A stretch of DNA of 64,000 nt, taken from NCBI GenBank assembly GCA_003562475.1, contig PWUU01000048.1, positions 52,206 through 116,205 of the forward strand, given 5' to 3'. This DNA comes from Dehalococcoidia bacterium. GTDB taxonomy: Bacteria > Chloroflexota > Dehalococcoidia > GIF9 > AB-539-J10. The stretch's first letter is position 1. Each line of letters opens with the position of its first letter. A program made the translations under genes and the position numbers. Of this stretch, positions 51,097 to 61,037 are shown in pieces. The notes under the pieces were generated by a model. The model was not told the origin of the DNA. It saw only the letters and a list, made by a program, of their open reading frames with translations, and made no database searches.

Positions 51097-51951
51097 GTGG
51101 AAGACGCACGGCAAGGAACCGCCACTATAGACGGAGTCAACCTCTACTACGAGACTACTGGAGCAGGCGTGCCGGTCCTGCTCGTTTCGGGGTTGGGAGG
51201 CACCACCGAACTCTGGAACCGACAGGTCCCCGCACTGTCACCCCACCACCAGGTTATCCGCTTCGACAACAGGGGAGCGGGAAGGAGTGATGCTCCCCCG
51301 GGACCCTACACCATGAAGCAAATGGCATCGGAGGCAGTGCAGCTTCTCGATGCCCTGGACATCTGGTCCGCACACATCGTGGGCTCGGCGATGGGAGGCA
51401 TGATCGCTCAGGAGGTAGCCATTCAGTATCCGGACAAGGCGCTCAGCCTCACTCTCATCGCCACGCAGTGTGGGGGTACGCACGCGTTCGGCGCTGCTGC
51501 CGAAAACGCCGCTGCACTTGAGGAGCTGGCTACACGGGAAATGGACCCGCTGGAGCGAGCCAGTGCCTGGGTGCCCTACCTGTTGAGCCAGGACTTCATA
51601 CAGGCCAATCCGACCCTGGTGAAAGAGTACATACAGGTGATTTCTCGTCACCCGCCAACCACAGATGGCCTGCGCGCGCAGTGGACGGCGCTGATGGGTT
51701 ACGACTCGTGGGAACGCCTGCCCTACATTACGGCTCCGACGCTCATACTCCAGGGTGACCACGATGTGCTCGTGCCGATGGAGAATGCCGATGTTCTTGG
51801 TGTTCGTATAACCGGTTCCCGCGTCGTCGTAATCCCCGGAGCCGGACACAGCCTGACCTTTGAGGCCGCGGATGCTGTCAACAAACTGCTTCTCGAGTTC
51901 TTCGCGGAGAACGATGACGCCACATCCGAGCTCGCACCCGAGAACGAATAG
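51097..51951 (+). CDS. Alpha/beta-fold hydrolase
   Basis: 284 aa from a GTG with GGGAG 6 nt upstream; the track start is too early. LLVSGLGGTTELWNRQVPAL is the oxyanion region, RFDNRGAGRSDAP the family signature, HIVGSAMGGMIAQEVA the nucleophile elbow (Ser in GSAMG), LQGDHDVLVPMENA the Asp region and GAGHSLTFE the His. Similar to enol-lactone hydrolases and non-haem haloperoxidase-like esterases. Substrate unknown. Confidence 0.87.
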   Translation: MEDARQGTATIDGVNLYYETTGAGVPVLLVSGLGGTTELWNRQVPALSPHHQVIRFDNRGAGRSDAPPGPYTMKQMASEAVQLLDALDIWSAHIVGSAMGGMIAQEVAIQYPDKALSLTLIATQCGGTHAFGAAAENAAALEELATREMDPLERASAWVPYLLSQDFIQANPTLVKEYIQVISRHPPTTDGLRAQWTALMGYDSWERLPYITAPTLILQGDHDVLVPMENADVLGVRITGSRVVVIPGAGHSLTFEAADAVNKLLLEFFAENDDATSELAPENE

Positions 51952-52339
51952 CTCACCACTGGCATTGCTTCTACTGGCAGTGAGCACACGGTGCACATCG
52001 GCGGAGCAACGCGTGCGTGTCCTGCTTCCGGATGCCATACCGGCCCTGGGCCGGGCATCCTCGTATCCATGCAAGACACCCATCCTCGATATCTACTAGC
52101 CGGGAAACACCCGCGATTCCGTCGCCGGAATCGCATACAGGATGCGTCATGATCCAGTTGTGTGAGTTCCCGCTTGTTGAGCCATCAACCTCACCAGGGC
52201 TTCTGCGCACATGCTGCAGTCGCTCACCACGGCCAGGCCCGACAAGGTGACGAAAGGATCGCTCTGTGCTTCACTATACGGGTTCCTTCATCAGGTCTAC
52301 GACTGCACCACCATCTGGCGGTGCACGAGTCAGCGCAAC
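51952..52339. other. Gap with hairpins, no gene
   Basis: 390 bp before the transporter. It holds a perfect 9-bp hairpin, GCGATTCCG-TCGC-CGGAATCGC (52113-52134), without a U-run, and no supported ORF. Confidence 0.45.
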
Positions 52340-53632
52340 ATGAGTGGCATCATGACAGAGAAGCGTCCGTTTTTTTACGGGTGGGTGATTCTGATCATCG
52401 GGTTCATCACCATAGTGGGAGGTTTCATCTGCCGCAACACGTTCTCAGTCTTCTATCCGGCGATAGTGAACGAATTCGGCTGGACGCGCGGCAACACCGC
52501 CCTCATCTTCTCCATCAACATTCTGTTCTACGGCCTGTTCGCCCCAATCGCGGGAGCGATGGCCGACCGTTTTCGACCCCGCTACGTCCTCGCCGCCGGG
52601 GCCATCCTGATGGGAATCGGGATGGCCGGGTGCAGCCTGGCCACGGAGAGATGGCAGTTCTTCCTGCTCTATGGCGTCGTGGCCGCCATCGGCCTCAGCA
52701 TGGCTGGCTGGGCTCCGGTTGCAACACTCCTCGCAAACTGGTTCGTACGCAAGAGAGCACTGGTATTCGGCATCCTCGGGGCAGGCTTTGGCCTGAGTCT
52801 CATCTCAGCGTCCGGGGCACAGTACGTCATATCTTCATTCGGATGGCAGACCGCATACGTCGTCATCGGCCTATTCATCGTCCTCCTCATCGCCCCGGTC
52901 TCAATCATCTTCGTGCGTCGCACCCCTGCGGATAGAAGTCTACACCCGGACGGGATGACCGCAGAGGAGGCGGAAACAGAGTTGGCGCGCATCTCCGAGT
53001 ACCGCGCTGCCAGCGAGTGGCGCAAGAAAGACTGGTCGCTTTGGAGCGCCATCCGCACCCGGCAATTCTGGTTGCTCCTGCTCATCTGGCTGTGCTCCCT
53101 GGGAGTTGTCGAGCAGCTCGCCGTCTCGCACCAGGTCTATTTCTACCTGGATGCAGGCTACACACCAATGGCATCTGCGACCTTCTACAGCATCTTTGGC
53201 ATCTGTTTTGCCATCGGCAACCTGATCGGGGCCTTCTCGGATCGCACCGGCCGCGAGCGTTTCTTCATCCCGGCAAGCCTCATCTCCGCCATATTCATCG
53301 CGCTCTACTTCGTCATGAGAGACACCACAACGCCCTGGCTGCCGCCACTCATAGCCGTGGGTTTCGGCACCAGCTTTGGAACGATACCATGCGTTCTCAA
53401 TGCGACGCTGGCGGACCTATTCCATGGCAAACACTATGGCAAGATCGCGGGCAGTATGCTTGTTGGCTTCGCAGGCGGTGGAATGCTCAGTCCTTGGCTG
53501 GCCGGCTACCTGCACGACATCACCGGACACTATTTCCCCACCTACGTCATACTCGTCGCAGCTATGGTCGCTTCAGCCGTCATGATGTGGTTCGTTGCCC
53601 CGAGGAAACTCAATCCTATTCGACAGTACTAG
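52340..53632 (+). CDS. MFS transporter (monocarboxylate/oxalate-formate antiporter-like)
   Basis: 430 aa from ATG 52340 or 52352; neither has a strong ribosome site. Twelve helices, beginning YGWVILIIGFITIVGGFICRNTFSVFYPAIVNEFGWTRG, which is typical of OFA/MCT-type MFS carriers. The ADRFRPR loop between helices 2 and 3 and a cytosolic central loop of about 50 residues fit the fold. Likely carries an organic anion across the cytoplasmic membrane. Not in an operon with an obvious catabolic gene. Confidence 0.87.
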   Translation: MSGIMTEKRPFFYGWVILIIGFITIVGGFICRNTFSVFYPAIVNEFGWTRGNTALIFSINILFYGLFAPIAGAMADRFRPRYVLAAGAILMGIGMAGCSLATERWQFFLLYGVVAAIGLSMAGWAPVATLLANWFVRKRALVFGILGAGFGLSLISASGAQYVISSFGWQTAYVVIGLFIVLLIAPVSIIFVRRTPADRSLHPDGMTAEEAETELARISEYRAASEWRKKDWSLWSAIRTRQFWLLLLIWLCSLGVVEQLAVSHQVYFYLDAGYTPMASATFYSIFGICFAIGNLIGAFSDRTGRERFFIPASLISAIFIALYFVMRDTTTPWLPPLIAVGFGTSFGTIPCVLNATLADLFHGKHYGKIAGSMLVGFAGGGMLSPWLAGYLHDITGHYFPTYVILVAAMVASAVMMWFVAPRKLNPIRQY

Positions 53633-53749
53633 CACCGCGGCACACTTGCCCGTAGCACAACACCGTGCGCGGTTCGATCTCCTCCCGAGTACTATTGCGC
53701 CCAGGGCCGCTTTGCCCTCCCCGCACGAACAAGTTAGACTGGAAGCCTG

Positions 53750-54346
53750 ATGTCTTCCAGAGAATTGAGAGAGCTCACTATCTCGGCGCTTGTTCTCGCG
53801 CTGGCGTTCGGCATCGCCCTGTCCGGTGGGATGTATGCCCTGGCTGAACCACTTCGCCTGGCTGGCATCTCGCTCATGGCCCTTGTCGGAGTCTCCACCG
53901 GATTCGTGCTCCATGAACTGGGACACCGCTACTCCGCAAGGCGACTCGGCTGTATCGCCGAGTACGCCATGTGGCCCCGAGGCCTCCTGATGGCACTGGT
54001 CGTCTCCCTTTTTGGCTTCGTTTTCGCCGCCCCGGGTGCCGTGGTCATCCGCGAGAGGGAAGATGCGAGCCGCAAGGTGCTCACAAAGGAGATTGGCGGT
54101 GTAATTGCACTCTCCGGGCCGGTGTTGAACATCGCTCTTGCGACTGTCTTTCTACTGCTGAACAGCACACATCCGCTGCTGCTCTTCTGGCTCGCGGCAA
54201 GGATCAACGCATGGCTGGCCGTCTTCAATCTCATTCCGTTCGGCCCGCTGGACGGCGCAAAAGTCTTCGCCTGGAACAGGCCGGCCTGGCTGGCAGCCCT
54301 GGTTGTCGCGATTGTGCTGTTCGCCGCGCAGTACTGGATGATGTAG
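53750..54346 (+). CDS. Site-2 protease (M50) family membrane metalloprotease
   Basis: 198 aa with five to six helices. VLHELGHRYSARRLG holds the HExxH zinc motif, and FNLIPFGPLDGAKVF the NxxPxxxLDG motif with the third ligand Asp. Compact S2P-like form without PDZ or CBS domain. GGAAG precedes the ATG. Natural substrate unknown; monocistronic. Confidence 0.9.
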   Translation: MSSRELRELTISALVLALAFGIALSGGMYALAEPLRLAGISLMALVGVSTGFVLHELGHRYSARRLGCIAEYAMWPRGLLMALVVSLFGFVFAAPGAVVIREREDASRKVLTKEIGGVIALSGPVLNIALATVFLLLNSTHPLLLFWLAARINAWLAVFNLIPFGPLDGAKVFAWNRPAWLAALVVAIVLFAAQYWMM

Positions 54347-54515
54347 CGTGCCACCATCGGAGGACACGGATCAGCCACCGGGAATACGCGCTGTCACGGC
54401 GGCGGGCATTCCCGTTGTGAAGTTGAAGCAACTCTGTTAACGCCGGTTGCCATTGTCCGCGACACCCCTAACGTTCTACAGTATTCCCAGTCAATTTGCC
54501 GGGGAGGAACATGGT

Positions 54516-54833
54516 ATGAGAAGCCACGCCACTACAAGAGGCCTCGAAAGAGCCACACACCGTGCACTGTACTACTCGATGGGAATTCTCCCCGAGGAAC
54601 TCGACAAGCCACTCGTGGCCATCGTCAATCCGCAGAACGAGACCATGCCCGGACACATTCACCTCGACATCCCTGCAGGCAGGCTGATGCTGGAGGTCAA
54701 CGATGCGGAGCTTGCCCGACGGCGGGAGACATGGACCAGACCGCCCAGCAAAGCGGTACCGGGCAGCTATCTGGAAAGGTACTCGAAGCTGGTAACATCG
54801 GCAATGACGGGCGCAGTCTTCAGCAGAGAGTAG
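54516..54833 (+). pseudogene. ilvD: Dihydroxy-acid dehydratase (IlvD) reduced to its two ends
   Basis: 105 aa in one frame behind GGGGAGGA. Residues 1-50 (RSHATTRGLERATHRALYYS, VAIVNPQNETMPGHIHLD) are the IlvD N-terminus. From about residue 52, GRLMLEVNDAELARRR, then YLERYSKLVTSAMTGAV, is the extreme C-terminus. About 440 central residues with the iron-sulfur cysteines are gone, joined in frame. The product cannot make branched-chain 2-oxoacids. Confidence 0.92.
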
Positions 54834-54876
54834 ACTGGCACAAGGTACGTATCTTCGCGACAAGGAGGAACAACCT

Positions 54877-55548
54877 ATGGAGATAACGTGGCTGGGACAT
54901 GCGGCTTTCCGACTCAAGGGAGGCGGTAAGACGCTCTATATTGATCCGGTCGAGATGGCGTACTGCGGAGTGAGGACAAAGCACGTATTCGAGGGGCTGG
55001 AGCCAGCGGACATCATCCTGCTGACGCATGACCACACAGACCACTGCAACCCCGGGTCTCTCCAGCCTCTGCGAACGCCGTCCACCATCACTGTCGGGCC
55101 TGAGAGTTGCCGCGAGAAGCTCGGGACACTTGTTCACGTACTCAATCCTGGCGATTCTACAAGCGTCGGCACTGTCGCAATTCGAGCGGTGTATGCCTAC
55201 AACATCAAACGCGAACGGGCGCCGGGCTCTCCATTTCATCCTCGAGGTAGCGGGGTCGGCTATTTGCTGACTATTGATGGTCGCACTGTGTATCACGCCG
55301 GCGACACCGAGCCTGTACCAGAGATGGACGGTCTCGGTCCGGTGGATGTTGCGCTCCTCCCCGTTGACGGACACTATACAATGTCGCCCGAGGAGGCGAT
55401 GCAGTGCGCTGCCACAGTCAAGGCGACGACGGTTGTCCCGATGCACTTCTTCGAGACCCCCCTGGAAAGGGTGCTCGCGGCCGCGACGGCATATCCGGGG
55501 ATCAACGTTCAGGCGCTGGACATAGGCGAAATCTGGGACATGCAGTAG
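54877..55548 (+). CDS. UPF0173-type MBL-fold metal-dependent hydrolase
   Basis: 223 aa. MEITWLGHAAFRL is the UlaG/UPF0173 start, TLYIDPVEM follows, LLTHDHTDHCNPGSL is the HxHxDH metal motif, VYHAGDTEPVPEM the bridging Asp, and VVPMHF the last His. AAGGAGG lies 8-9 nt before the ATG. Substrate unknown. It lies 260 bp before the glycosyltransferase. Confidence 0.87.
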   Translation: MEITWLGHAAFRLKGGGKTLYIDPVEMAYCGVRTKHVFEGLEPADIILLTHDHTDHCNPGSLQPLRTPSTITVGPESCREKLGTLVHVLNPGDSTSVGTVAIRAVYAYNIKRERAPGSPFHPRGSGVGYLLTIDGRTVYHAGDTEPVPEMDGLGPVDVALLPVDGHYTMSPEEAMQCAATVKATTVVPMHFFETPLERVLAAATAYPGINVQALDIGEIWDMQ

Positions 55549-55805
55549 CCCGTCAAGACCTCACCAGCACGCATGAACTCCGCTGCGGGACAATGCCGGA
55601 CAGGTCTACCCGAAAATCCTGTTGTGCGCTCAATATCATGTTTGAAACGGGCACTGTGTCCCCTATAATTACCCTGCAGGTGTCTGGTCTGTCCGCGGAC
55701 ACCGAGGAGGTGATGGGGGGACATGGGGGCGAGTCTCTACTGCCCCGGGCGGCGGGAGGCGTCTTTTCTTCACAACGACCATATTTCTACACTATCGGAC
55801 AGAAC
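55549..55805. other. Gap upstream of the glycosyltransferase
   Basis: 257 bp. GAGGAGG at about 55705 is followed by an in-frame ATG (55713) that would extend the glycosyltransferase by 31 residues with no recognised motif; the alternative start is not excluded. Confidence 0.35.
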
Positions 55806-57245
55806 ATGGATTACAGCCCCATGAAACCTGAACAGATGCGCGGCGATAACACGGTATTCGTTCTCCTATCGTTTGAGGGGCCGGACCTCTACGCTCTGGC
55901 GGGCGGCCTCGGTGTGCGCATCGCACAGCTCGCACGTACGCTGGCAGCCAAGGACTTCGCCACCCACTTGTTCTTCATTGGTGATCCGCACCTCAAGGGA
56001 GAAGAGACGGCCGAGCAAGGTCGACTCATCCTGCACCGATGGTGCCAGTGGATAAGCCACTACTATCCCAATGGGGTGTATCAGGGTGAATACGAGAAGC
56101 ACGAGGATTTCAGTCGCTCAATTCCTCCATGGATCATCGAGCACATTGTGCGGCCGGCAGTTGCCGAGGGGAAGCTTGTCGCCGTCCTCGCTGAGGAATG
56201 GCACACCGCGGAGGCAGCCTGCCGGCTGAGCGAACAACTCAAGGCGGCAGGCCTGAGAGATGAAGTCGGCATCTTCTGGAACGCAAACAACACGTTCGGA
56301 TTCGAGCATATTGACTGGGACCGACTTAAGCGCGAGACCACTATAACCGCCGTCAGCCGCTACATGAAACACATCATGCGCGACATGGAAGTCCCTACGC
56401 TCGTCATACCAAACGGCATACCGGAGGATCTCCTGCAGCCCGTGAACGAAGAGGCGGCAGCCGAGGTGCGACAACGTCTTGCAGGAAACCCGCTCCTACT
56501 CAAGGTAGCTCGGTGGGACCCGGGCAAGGCGTGGATGCAGTCCATCGAGGGTGCGGCAAAGCTCAAGGCGAGCGGGAGGCGACCGGTGTTCCTCGCGAGA
56601 GGCGGCATGGAGAGCTACGGCGGCGAAGTGCTCAAGAGGGCAGTGTCGCTGGGACTCACCGTGAAGGATGTGACCGCAGACGGCGAGAGCGTCGATGAAC
56701 GACTGGCAGCCATCATGGCCGCTGGCAACGCCGATATCCTGAACATCCGCTTCCACTGCCAGCATGAGTTGCTGCGTACGCTATATCACGCGTGCGACGC
56801 AGTGCTGGCGAACAGCACCCACGAACCCTTTGGCCTTGTAGGGCTCGAAGTGATGGCCTCAGGAGGCGTGGTGTTTACCGGTGGTACCGGAGAGGACTAT
56901 GCGCAGCACTTCTTCAACAGTATTGTGCTTGATACCAACGATGCCGACGAAATTGCCGGCTACCTGGATTTTCTCGCTGTCCGCCCCGAAGTCGTGCAAC
57001 GCCTCAGGAAGGCCGGACAGGTAACCGCACGACAGTATACCTGGCCATTCGTTGTTGACGGACTCGTCGAGCGGCTGGAGAGCCGCGCCAGAGTACATGG
57101 CGCACTCGCGAGACCGTTCGAAGTTGTGGTTCATCGTGCCGAGGAGACGCTGGCGGAACCGTCTCCGCTTGATGCGATATCGCTTGGCGCGGCGGGCGCC
57201 TCGCCGGTCGTATATTCAGCCTCATACGAGAAGGACGCACCGTGA
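55806..57245 (+). CDS. Glycosyltransferase, glycogen synthase-like GT-B enzyme
   Basis: 479 aa from ATG 55806, with ATG 55713, 55821 or 55836 as alternatives. VFVLLSFEGPDLYALAGGLGVRIAQLARTLA is the GGLG acceptor/donor loop seen in glycogen synthases and related GT4/GT5 enzymes. FWNANNTFGFEHIDW, TLVIPNGIPEDLL, LLKVARWDPGKAW and NSTHEPFGLVGLEVMASGGVVFTGGTGEDYA (E-x7-E nucleotide-sugar site) follow. With GlgX and DUF5752 downstream it probably extends an alpha-glucan, though sucrose- or trehalose-type synthases share these motifs. Confidence 0.83.
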   Translation: MDYSPMKPEQMRGDNTVFVLLSFEGPDLYALAGGLGVRIAQLARTLAAKDFATHLFFIGDPHLKGEETAEQGRLILHRWCQWISHYYPNGVYQGEYEKHEDFSRSIPPWIIEHIVRPAVAEGKLVAVLAEEWHTAEAACRLSEQLKAAGLRDEVGIFWNANNTFGFEHIDWDRLKRETTITAVSRYMKHIMRDMEVPTLVIPNGIPEDLLQPVNEEAAAEVRQRLAGNPLLLKVARWDPGKAWMQSIEGAAKLKASGRRPVFLARGGMESYGGEVLKRAVSLGLTVKDVTADGESVDERLAAIMAAGNADILNIRFHCQHELLRTLYHACDAVLANSTHEPFGLVGLEVMASGGVVFTGGTGEDYAQHFFNSIVLDTNDADEIAGYLDFLAVRPEVVQRLRKAGQVTARQYTWPFVVDGLVERLESRARVHGALARPFEVVVHRAEETLAEPSPLDAISLGAAGASPVVYSASYEKDAP

Positions 57246-57365
57246 CGAGGACCACATCCGACGGATTGGTGAATGGCACGGTGACCCCACCAACTCCAGT
57301 CTGATGTCCGCCACATCACCCGCGTAAGACGAGCTTGAGAGGAAACGAGGCAAAGGAGTTACACC

Positions 57366-59501
57366 ATGCCAGCAAAGCTCATGCCGGGGAAGCCTTATCC
57401 TCTGGGCGCCACCTGGGACGGCGAGGGTACCAACTTCGCACTGTATAGCGAGAACGCGGAAAAGGTTGAACTCTGCCTCTACAACCCCGCCGATCCCACT
57501 GAAGAACAGGCGCGGTTCACCCTTAAGGAAGTGGCGGGCTACGTCTGGCACGGCTACGTCGAAGGAGTGAAGCCGGGAGACCTGTACGGCTACAGGGTAT
57601 ATGGTCAGTACCAGCCGGAATCCGGACTGCGCTTCAATCCATCAAAGCTGCTGATGGATCCCTACGCCAGGGCATTGAGCGGAGGGGTCAACTGGGATAC
57701 GGCCGTGTTCGGATACCGAAGAGATTCCGAAGAGGCAGACCTCAGTTTCGACGACAGAGACGATGCGGAAGGAGTGCCGAGGTGCGTCGTTATCGATCCA
57801 GAGTTCGACTGGGAAGGAGATCGCCATCCACGAACGCCCTGGCACCGAAGTGTCATCTACGAGACGCATGTGAAGGGGATTACGAAGGAGCTTGACGCGA
57901 TCCCCGAGGGACTGCGCGGCACCTATGCCGGTATGGCGTCGGAGCCGGTGATCAGGCACCTGTCTGATCTGGGCGTTACAGCGGTTGAGCTACTGCCAGT
58001 TCACGAGTTCGTCGATGAACACCACCTGATTCAGCGTGGTCTGAAGAACTACTGGGGATACAACACGCTGTCTTTCTTCGCACCGACAGTGCGCTATTCG
58101 AATTCGACGGATCATGGGCAGCAGGTGAGCGAGTTCAAGCAGATGGTCAAGGCGCTCCATGCGTCTGGTATTGAGGTCATACTCGACGTCGTCTACAACC
58201 ACACCTGCGAGGGTAACGAGCTTGGCCCCACACTGAGCTACCGCGGCATCGACAACCCAACGTACTACAGACTCGTTCCCGACAACCCGCGCTACTACAT
58301 GGACTATACCGGCACGGGAAACAGTCCTAACATGCGCCATCCACAGGTGCTCAAACTGATCATGGACAGCCTGAGGTACTGGGTGCAGGAGATGCACGTT
58401 GATGGCTTTCGCTTCGACCTGGCGGCAACCCTGGCGCGGGAGCTGCACGACGTCGACCGGCTGTCGGCCTTCTTCGACATCATCCACCAGGACCCCATCA
58501 TCTCAAGGGTCAAGCTCATCGCCGAGCCGTGGGACGTTGGGGAAGGAGGCTATCAAGTGGGCAACTTCCCGGTGCTGTGGACCGAATGGAACGGGGACTA
58601 CCGCGATACAGTCCGCCGTTTCTGGCGAGGCGATGACGGACACGTCGACCGTGTTGCCACACGTCTTTCCGGAAGCAGCGATCTGTACGAGGAGACCGGG
58701 CGCCGTCCCTATGCGAGCATCAATTTCGTCACAGCTCACGACGGCTTCACTCTCCGAGACCTCGTGAGCTACAACGAGAAGCACAACGAGGCCAACGGAG
58801 AGGAGAACCGGGATGGAGCAGATGAGAACATGTCGTGGAACTGCGGCGCCGAGGGACCGACAGATGACGAAGCTATCAACACACTGCGCGAACGCCAGGC
58901 GCGAAACCTGTTCGCGCTCCTTTTCCTCTCGCAGGGGGTCCCCATGGTACACGGGGGCGACGAGATCTGGCACACGAAACAGGGCAACAACAACACCTAC
59001 TGCCAGGATAACGAGCTCAGCTGGTACAACTGGTCGCTTGATGCAGCCGGAGAGAGGATGCTGGAGTTCGCTTCGAAGATGGCAGCGTTTCGACGCGACA
59101 ACCCTGTGCTGCGACGGCGTAAGTTTTTCCTCGGCAGGCGCATCCGGGGCACGGATATCAAGGACATCATGTGGCTCAGGGCAGACGGCCAGGAAATGAG
59201 TGAAGAGGATTGGGACTCCTCCTGGCTTCGTTGCATCGGGGTGCTGCTGAGCGGCCGGATGCCGGGCGAGATCAATGAACGAGGAGAGCCGGTGAAGGGC
59301 AATACGTTGCTCATCCTGCTCAATGCGTACCATGAAACCATCGAGTTCAAAGTTCCACAGGGCCTGGTCGACGGACGGTGGACCCTGGAGCTTGACACCC
59401 GCAGGGCATTCGTGGGCGACGACGAGCCGAAGGTCGCTGCCGACGAAGTGGTGCGGATTGGCGATCGCTCACTAATGGTGCTGTCGCTTCCACAGAACTA
59501 G
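57366..59501 (+). CDS. glgX: Glycogen debranching enzyme GlgX (isoamylase type)
   Basis: 711 aa, standard length. CBM48 at the N-terminus ([29 protein letters not shown]). GH13 barrel motifs are [28 protein letters not shown] (nucleophile Asp), [19 protein letters not shown] (acid/base Glu) and [26 protein letters not shown] (transition-state Asp). It hydrolyses alpha-1,6 branches of glycogen limit dextrin. AAAGGAG lies 8 nt before the ATG. Between the glycosyltransferase and DUF5752. Confidence 0.95.
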   Translation: MPAKLMPGKPYPLGATWDGEGTNFALYSENAEKVELCLYNPADPTEEQARFTLKEVAGYVWHGYVEGVKPGDLYGYRVYGQYQPESGLRFNPSKLLMDPYARALSGGVNWDTAVFGYRRDSEEADLSFDDRDDAEGVPRCVVIDPEFDWEGDRHPRTPWHRSVIYETHVKGITKELDAIPEGLRGTYAGMASEPVIRHLSDLGVTAVELLPVHEFVDEHHLIQRGLKNYWGYNTLSFFAPTVRYSNSTDHGQQVSEFKQMVKALHASGIEVILDVVYNHTCEGNELGPTLSYRGIDNPTYYRLVPDNPRYYMDYTGTGNSPNMRHPQVLKLIMDSLRYWVQEMHVDGFRFDLAATLARELHDVDRLSAFFDIIHQDPIISRVKLIAEPWDVGEGGYQVGNFPVLWTEWNGDYRDTVRRFWRGDDGHVDRVATRLSGSSDLYEETGRRPYASINFVTAHDGFTLRDLVSYNEKHNEANGEENRDGADENMSWNCGAEGPTDDEAINTLRERQARNLFALLFLSQGVPMVHGGDEIWHTKQGNNNTYCQDNELSWYNWSLDAAGERMLEFASKMAAFRRDNPVLRRRKFFLGRRIRGTDIKDIMWLRADGQEMSEEDWDSSWLRCIGVLLSGRMPGEINERGEPVKGNTLLILLNAYHETIEFKVPQGLVDGRWTLELDTRRAFVGDDEPKVAADEVVRIGDRSLMVLSLPQN

Positions 59502-59612
59502 CTGCTGACCCATTGCAACACAGTCACAGTACAGCGCGTTGGACGCCATGCGAACCGGGATGGTTCTAATCTACGGAATCATGGAATAGTGTGAGGTCAG
59601 AGGAGGTATGAC

Positions 59613-59918
59613 ATGCCACGAATGCTTTCTGCCGAAGCCGAGAGGCTTCTCTCAAATGTCCCCGACCAGTTCACGTTCAGCTGTTGCGACGGCAGCGTGT
59701 TCTGGAACTTGCGCGACCTGGCTCGAGCGGTGAGCAGCATGGATCACAGGGTATTCTCCTATCACGTCAGCAGCGAGAAGAATGACTTCGCGAACTGGGT
59801 GTCTGACGTAATTGGTGATCATACGCTCGCCCGCGAGCTATGGAAGACCAAGAACTCCTCGACCACACTACGCCGCCTCACGGAGCGCATTGCATTCCTC
59901 GAATCACGCAGGAACTGA
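59613..59918 (+). CDS. DUF5752-family protein
   Basis: 101 aa. FTFSCCDGSVFWNLRDLARAVSSMDHRVFSYHVSSEKNDFANWVSDVIGD matches the DUF5752 pattern (a small helical domain often found beside carbohydrate genes). GAGGAGG precedes the ATG by 5 nt. Role unknown; its place after glgX suggests a glycan-related or regulatory one. Confidence 0.82.
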   Translation: MPRMLSAEAERLLSNVPDQFTFSCCDGSVFWNLRDLARAVSSMDHRVFSYHVSSEKNDFANWVSDVIGDHTLARELWKTKNSSTTLRRLTERIAFLESRRN

Positions 59919-60558
59919 GTAGAGCTGAGTGCAGACCCTGGAAAATGGCGTCTGTAAGGGCAGTCGTCACCTGACGCTGATGTACCACGCGGACATTGGC
60001 GAGGCCAGGAGCAACAGAAGACGGAAACTGTCGGCGACCATGCTCAAGATGGTGGTCATCTGCCTGGATGAAGGCACTGTGATGATGTCGGGGGTGGTGG
60101 CTGGCTTCACACGGGTTCAAGAGAGGAACGGACGACACGCTGCCGGAAAGATGCTTCACACTCCCGGGATGTGGAAAGTACCCTTCAGTCTCGGAGTGTG
60201 CCATAGAGAATGACGAGAAAATGATAAGCGAGTGTGATGAAGCGAGGGATGGGATCTAGATTCGGGAATTCAGGAATCTCGAGTTTGCCCATCCTCTTAC
60301 ACCCAATTCATACGCACTGCTTTCATGCTTTCGGATTTTCGGGTTTTCTGATTTGTGAGGTTTCATCGTGTCGGTCTGCGTACGCGTGGGTCCGAGCTTG
60401 TGGCCACATAAAGTGCGCGATTGTCACTGCAGATACTCTTCACCCTCCGGCACTTTTGGTATCACGTATGTCTCCAGGTCTATCCGGACATGTGTCGCGC
60501 CCAACTGTGCTGCATCGGTTTTCCCACACGATTCTTGTCCCCCGTGACCGGCATGTCC
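59919..60558. other. Long gap without a supported gene
   Basis: About 640 bp. Overlapping ORFs on both strands have no recognisable motif. From about 60230 the base composition becomes more AT-rich than in neighbouring genes. No tRNA or terminator recognised. Confidence 0.4.
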
Positions 60559-60587
60559 TTGACAGATCCATCATGGTCTGGCACGTT
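60559..60587 (+). promoter_or_regulatory. Sigma-A type promoter of RNA copy C
   Basis: TTGACA (60559-60564), 17 nt, then the -10 position CACGTT (60582-60587; the overlapping ACGTTA is no better), then 8 nt to CCCC. The -35 is perfect and its distance to the RNA start (32 nt) equals that in copies A and B; the -10 is weak. Confidence 0.45.
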
Positions 60588-60595
60588 AGGAGTTG

Positions 60596-60743
60596 CCCCA
60601 GGTCACCAGGCGGTCATAAAAGGCCAGACAACCCGGGGAGGGACGGTCTTTCGAGTCCTGAGACCTACACGTTGATGGACAACGAGGACAAGAGCACCCG
60701 GGGGACTGCGTCATAATGAGGCTGTGAGGTTGCCTGGGGTTTT
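60596..60743 (+). ncRNA. Structured RNA element, copy C
   Basis: CCCCAGG (60596-60602) pairs with CCTGGGG (60733-60739), followed by TTTTC. The core GAGTCCTGAGACCTACACGT is shared with copy A, and the longer stretch to GGACAACGAGGAC with copy D. CGTTG-ATGGA-CAACG can form a hairpin within it. The 3' end GTGAGGTTGCCTGGGGTTTTCTGTTGTCC parallels copy B. It is the only plus-strand copy and lies about 290 nt upstream of the molybdopterin gene. Confidence 0.6.
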
Positions 60744-61037
60744 CTGTTGTCCAAGGGTATCGGCTACGTTGGTTGCGAGCCTCTTCCATCCACTGTGCCC
60801 CCCGGCTATTGCAATACGCGCAGGCGACCTGAGAACAGGTCGCCAATCGCAAAGGCACCATTCAACTCTGCGACCTCCTGCAATGCAGATACGCGTGTGC
60901 ATGAACGCGGCCTGGCAGTGCTCAGAACCCGGGAGCTGCCCTGCGTCTACAATCTACAACGCGTGTGGAGCAGGGTGGTGGGTTAATGAACCTTGATAAT
61001 TGCCGGTCAGGAAGATAAAGTCTGATAACAAGAAGAG
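60744..61037. other. Gap between RNA copy C and the molybdopterin gene
   Basis: About 290 bp with no supported gene. The last 60 nt before the start codon are AT-rich and may hold the gene's promoter. Confidence 0.35.
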
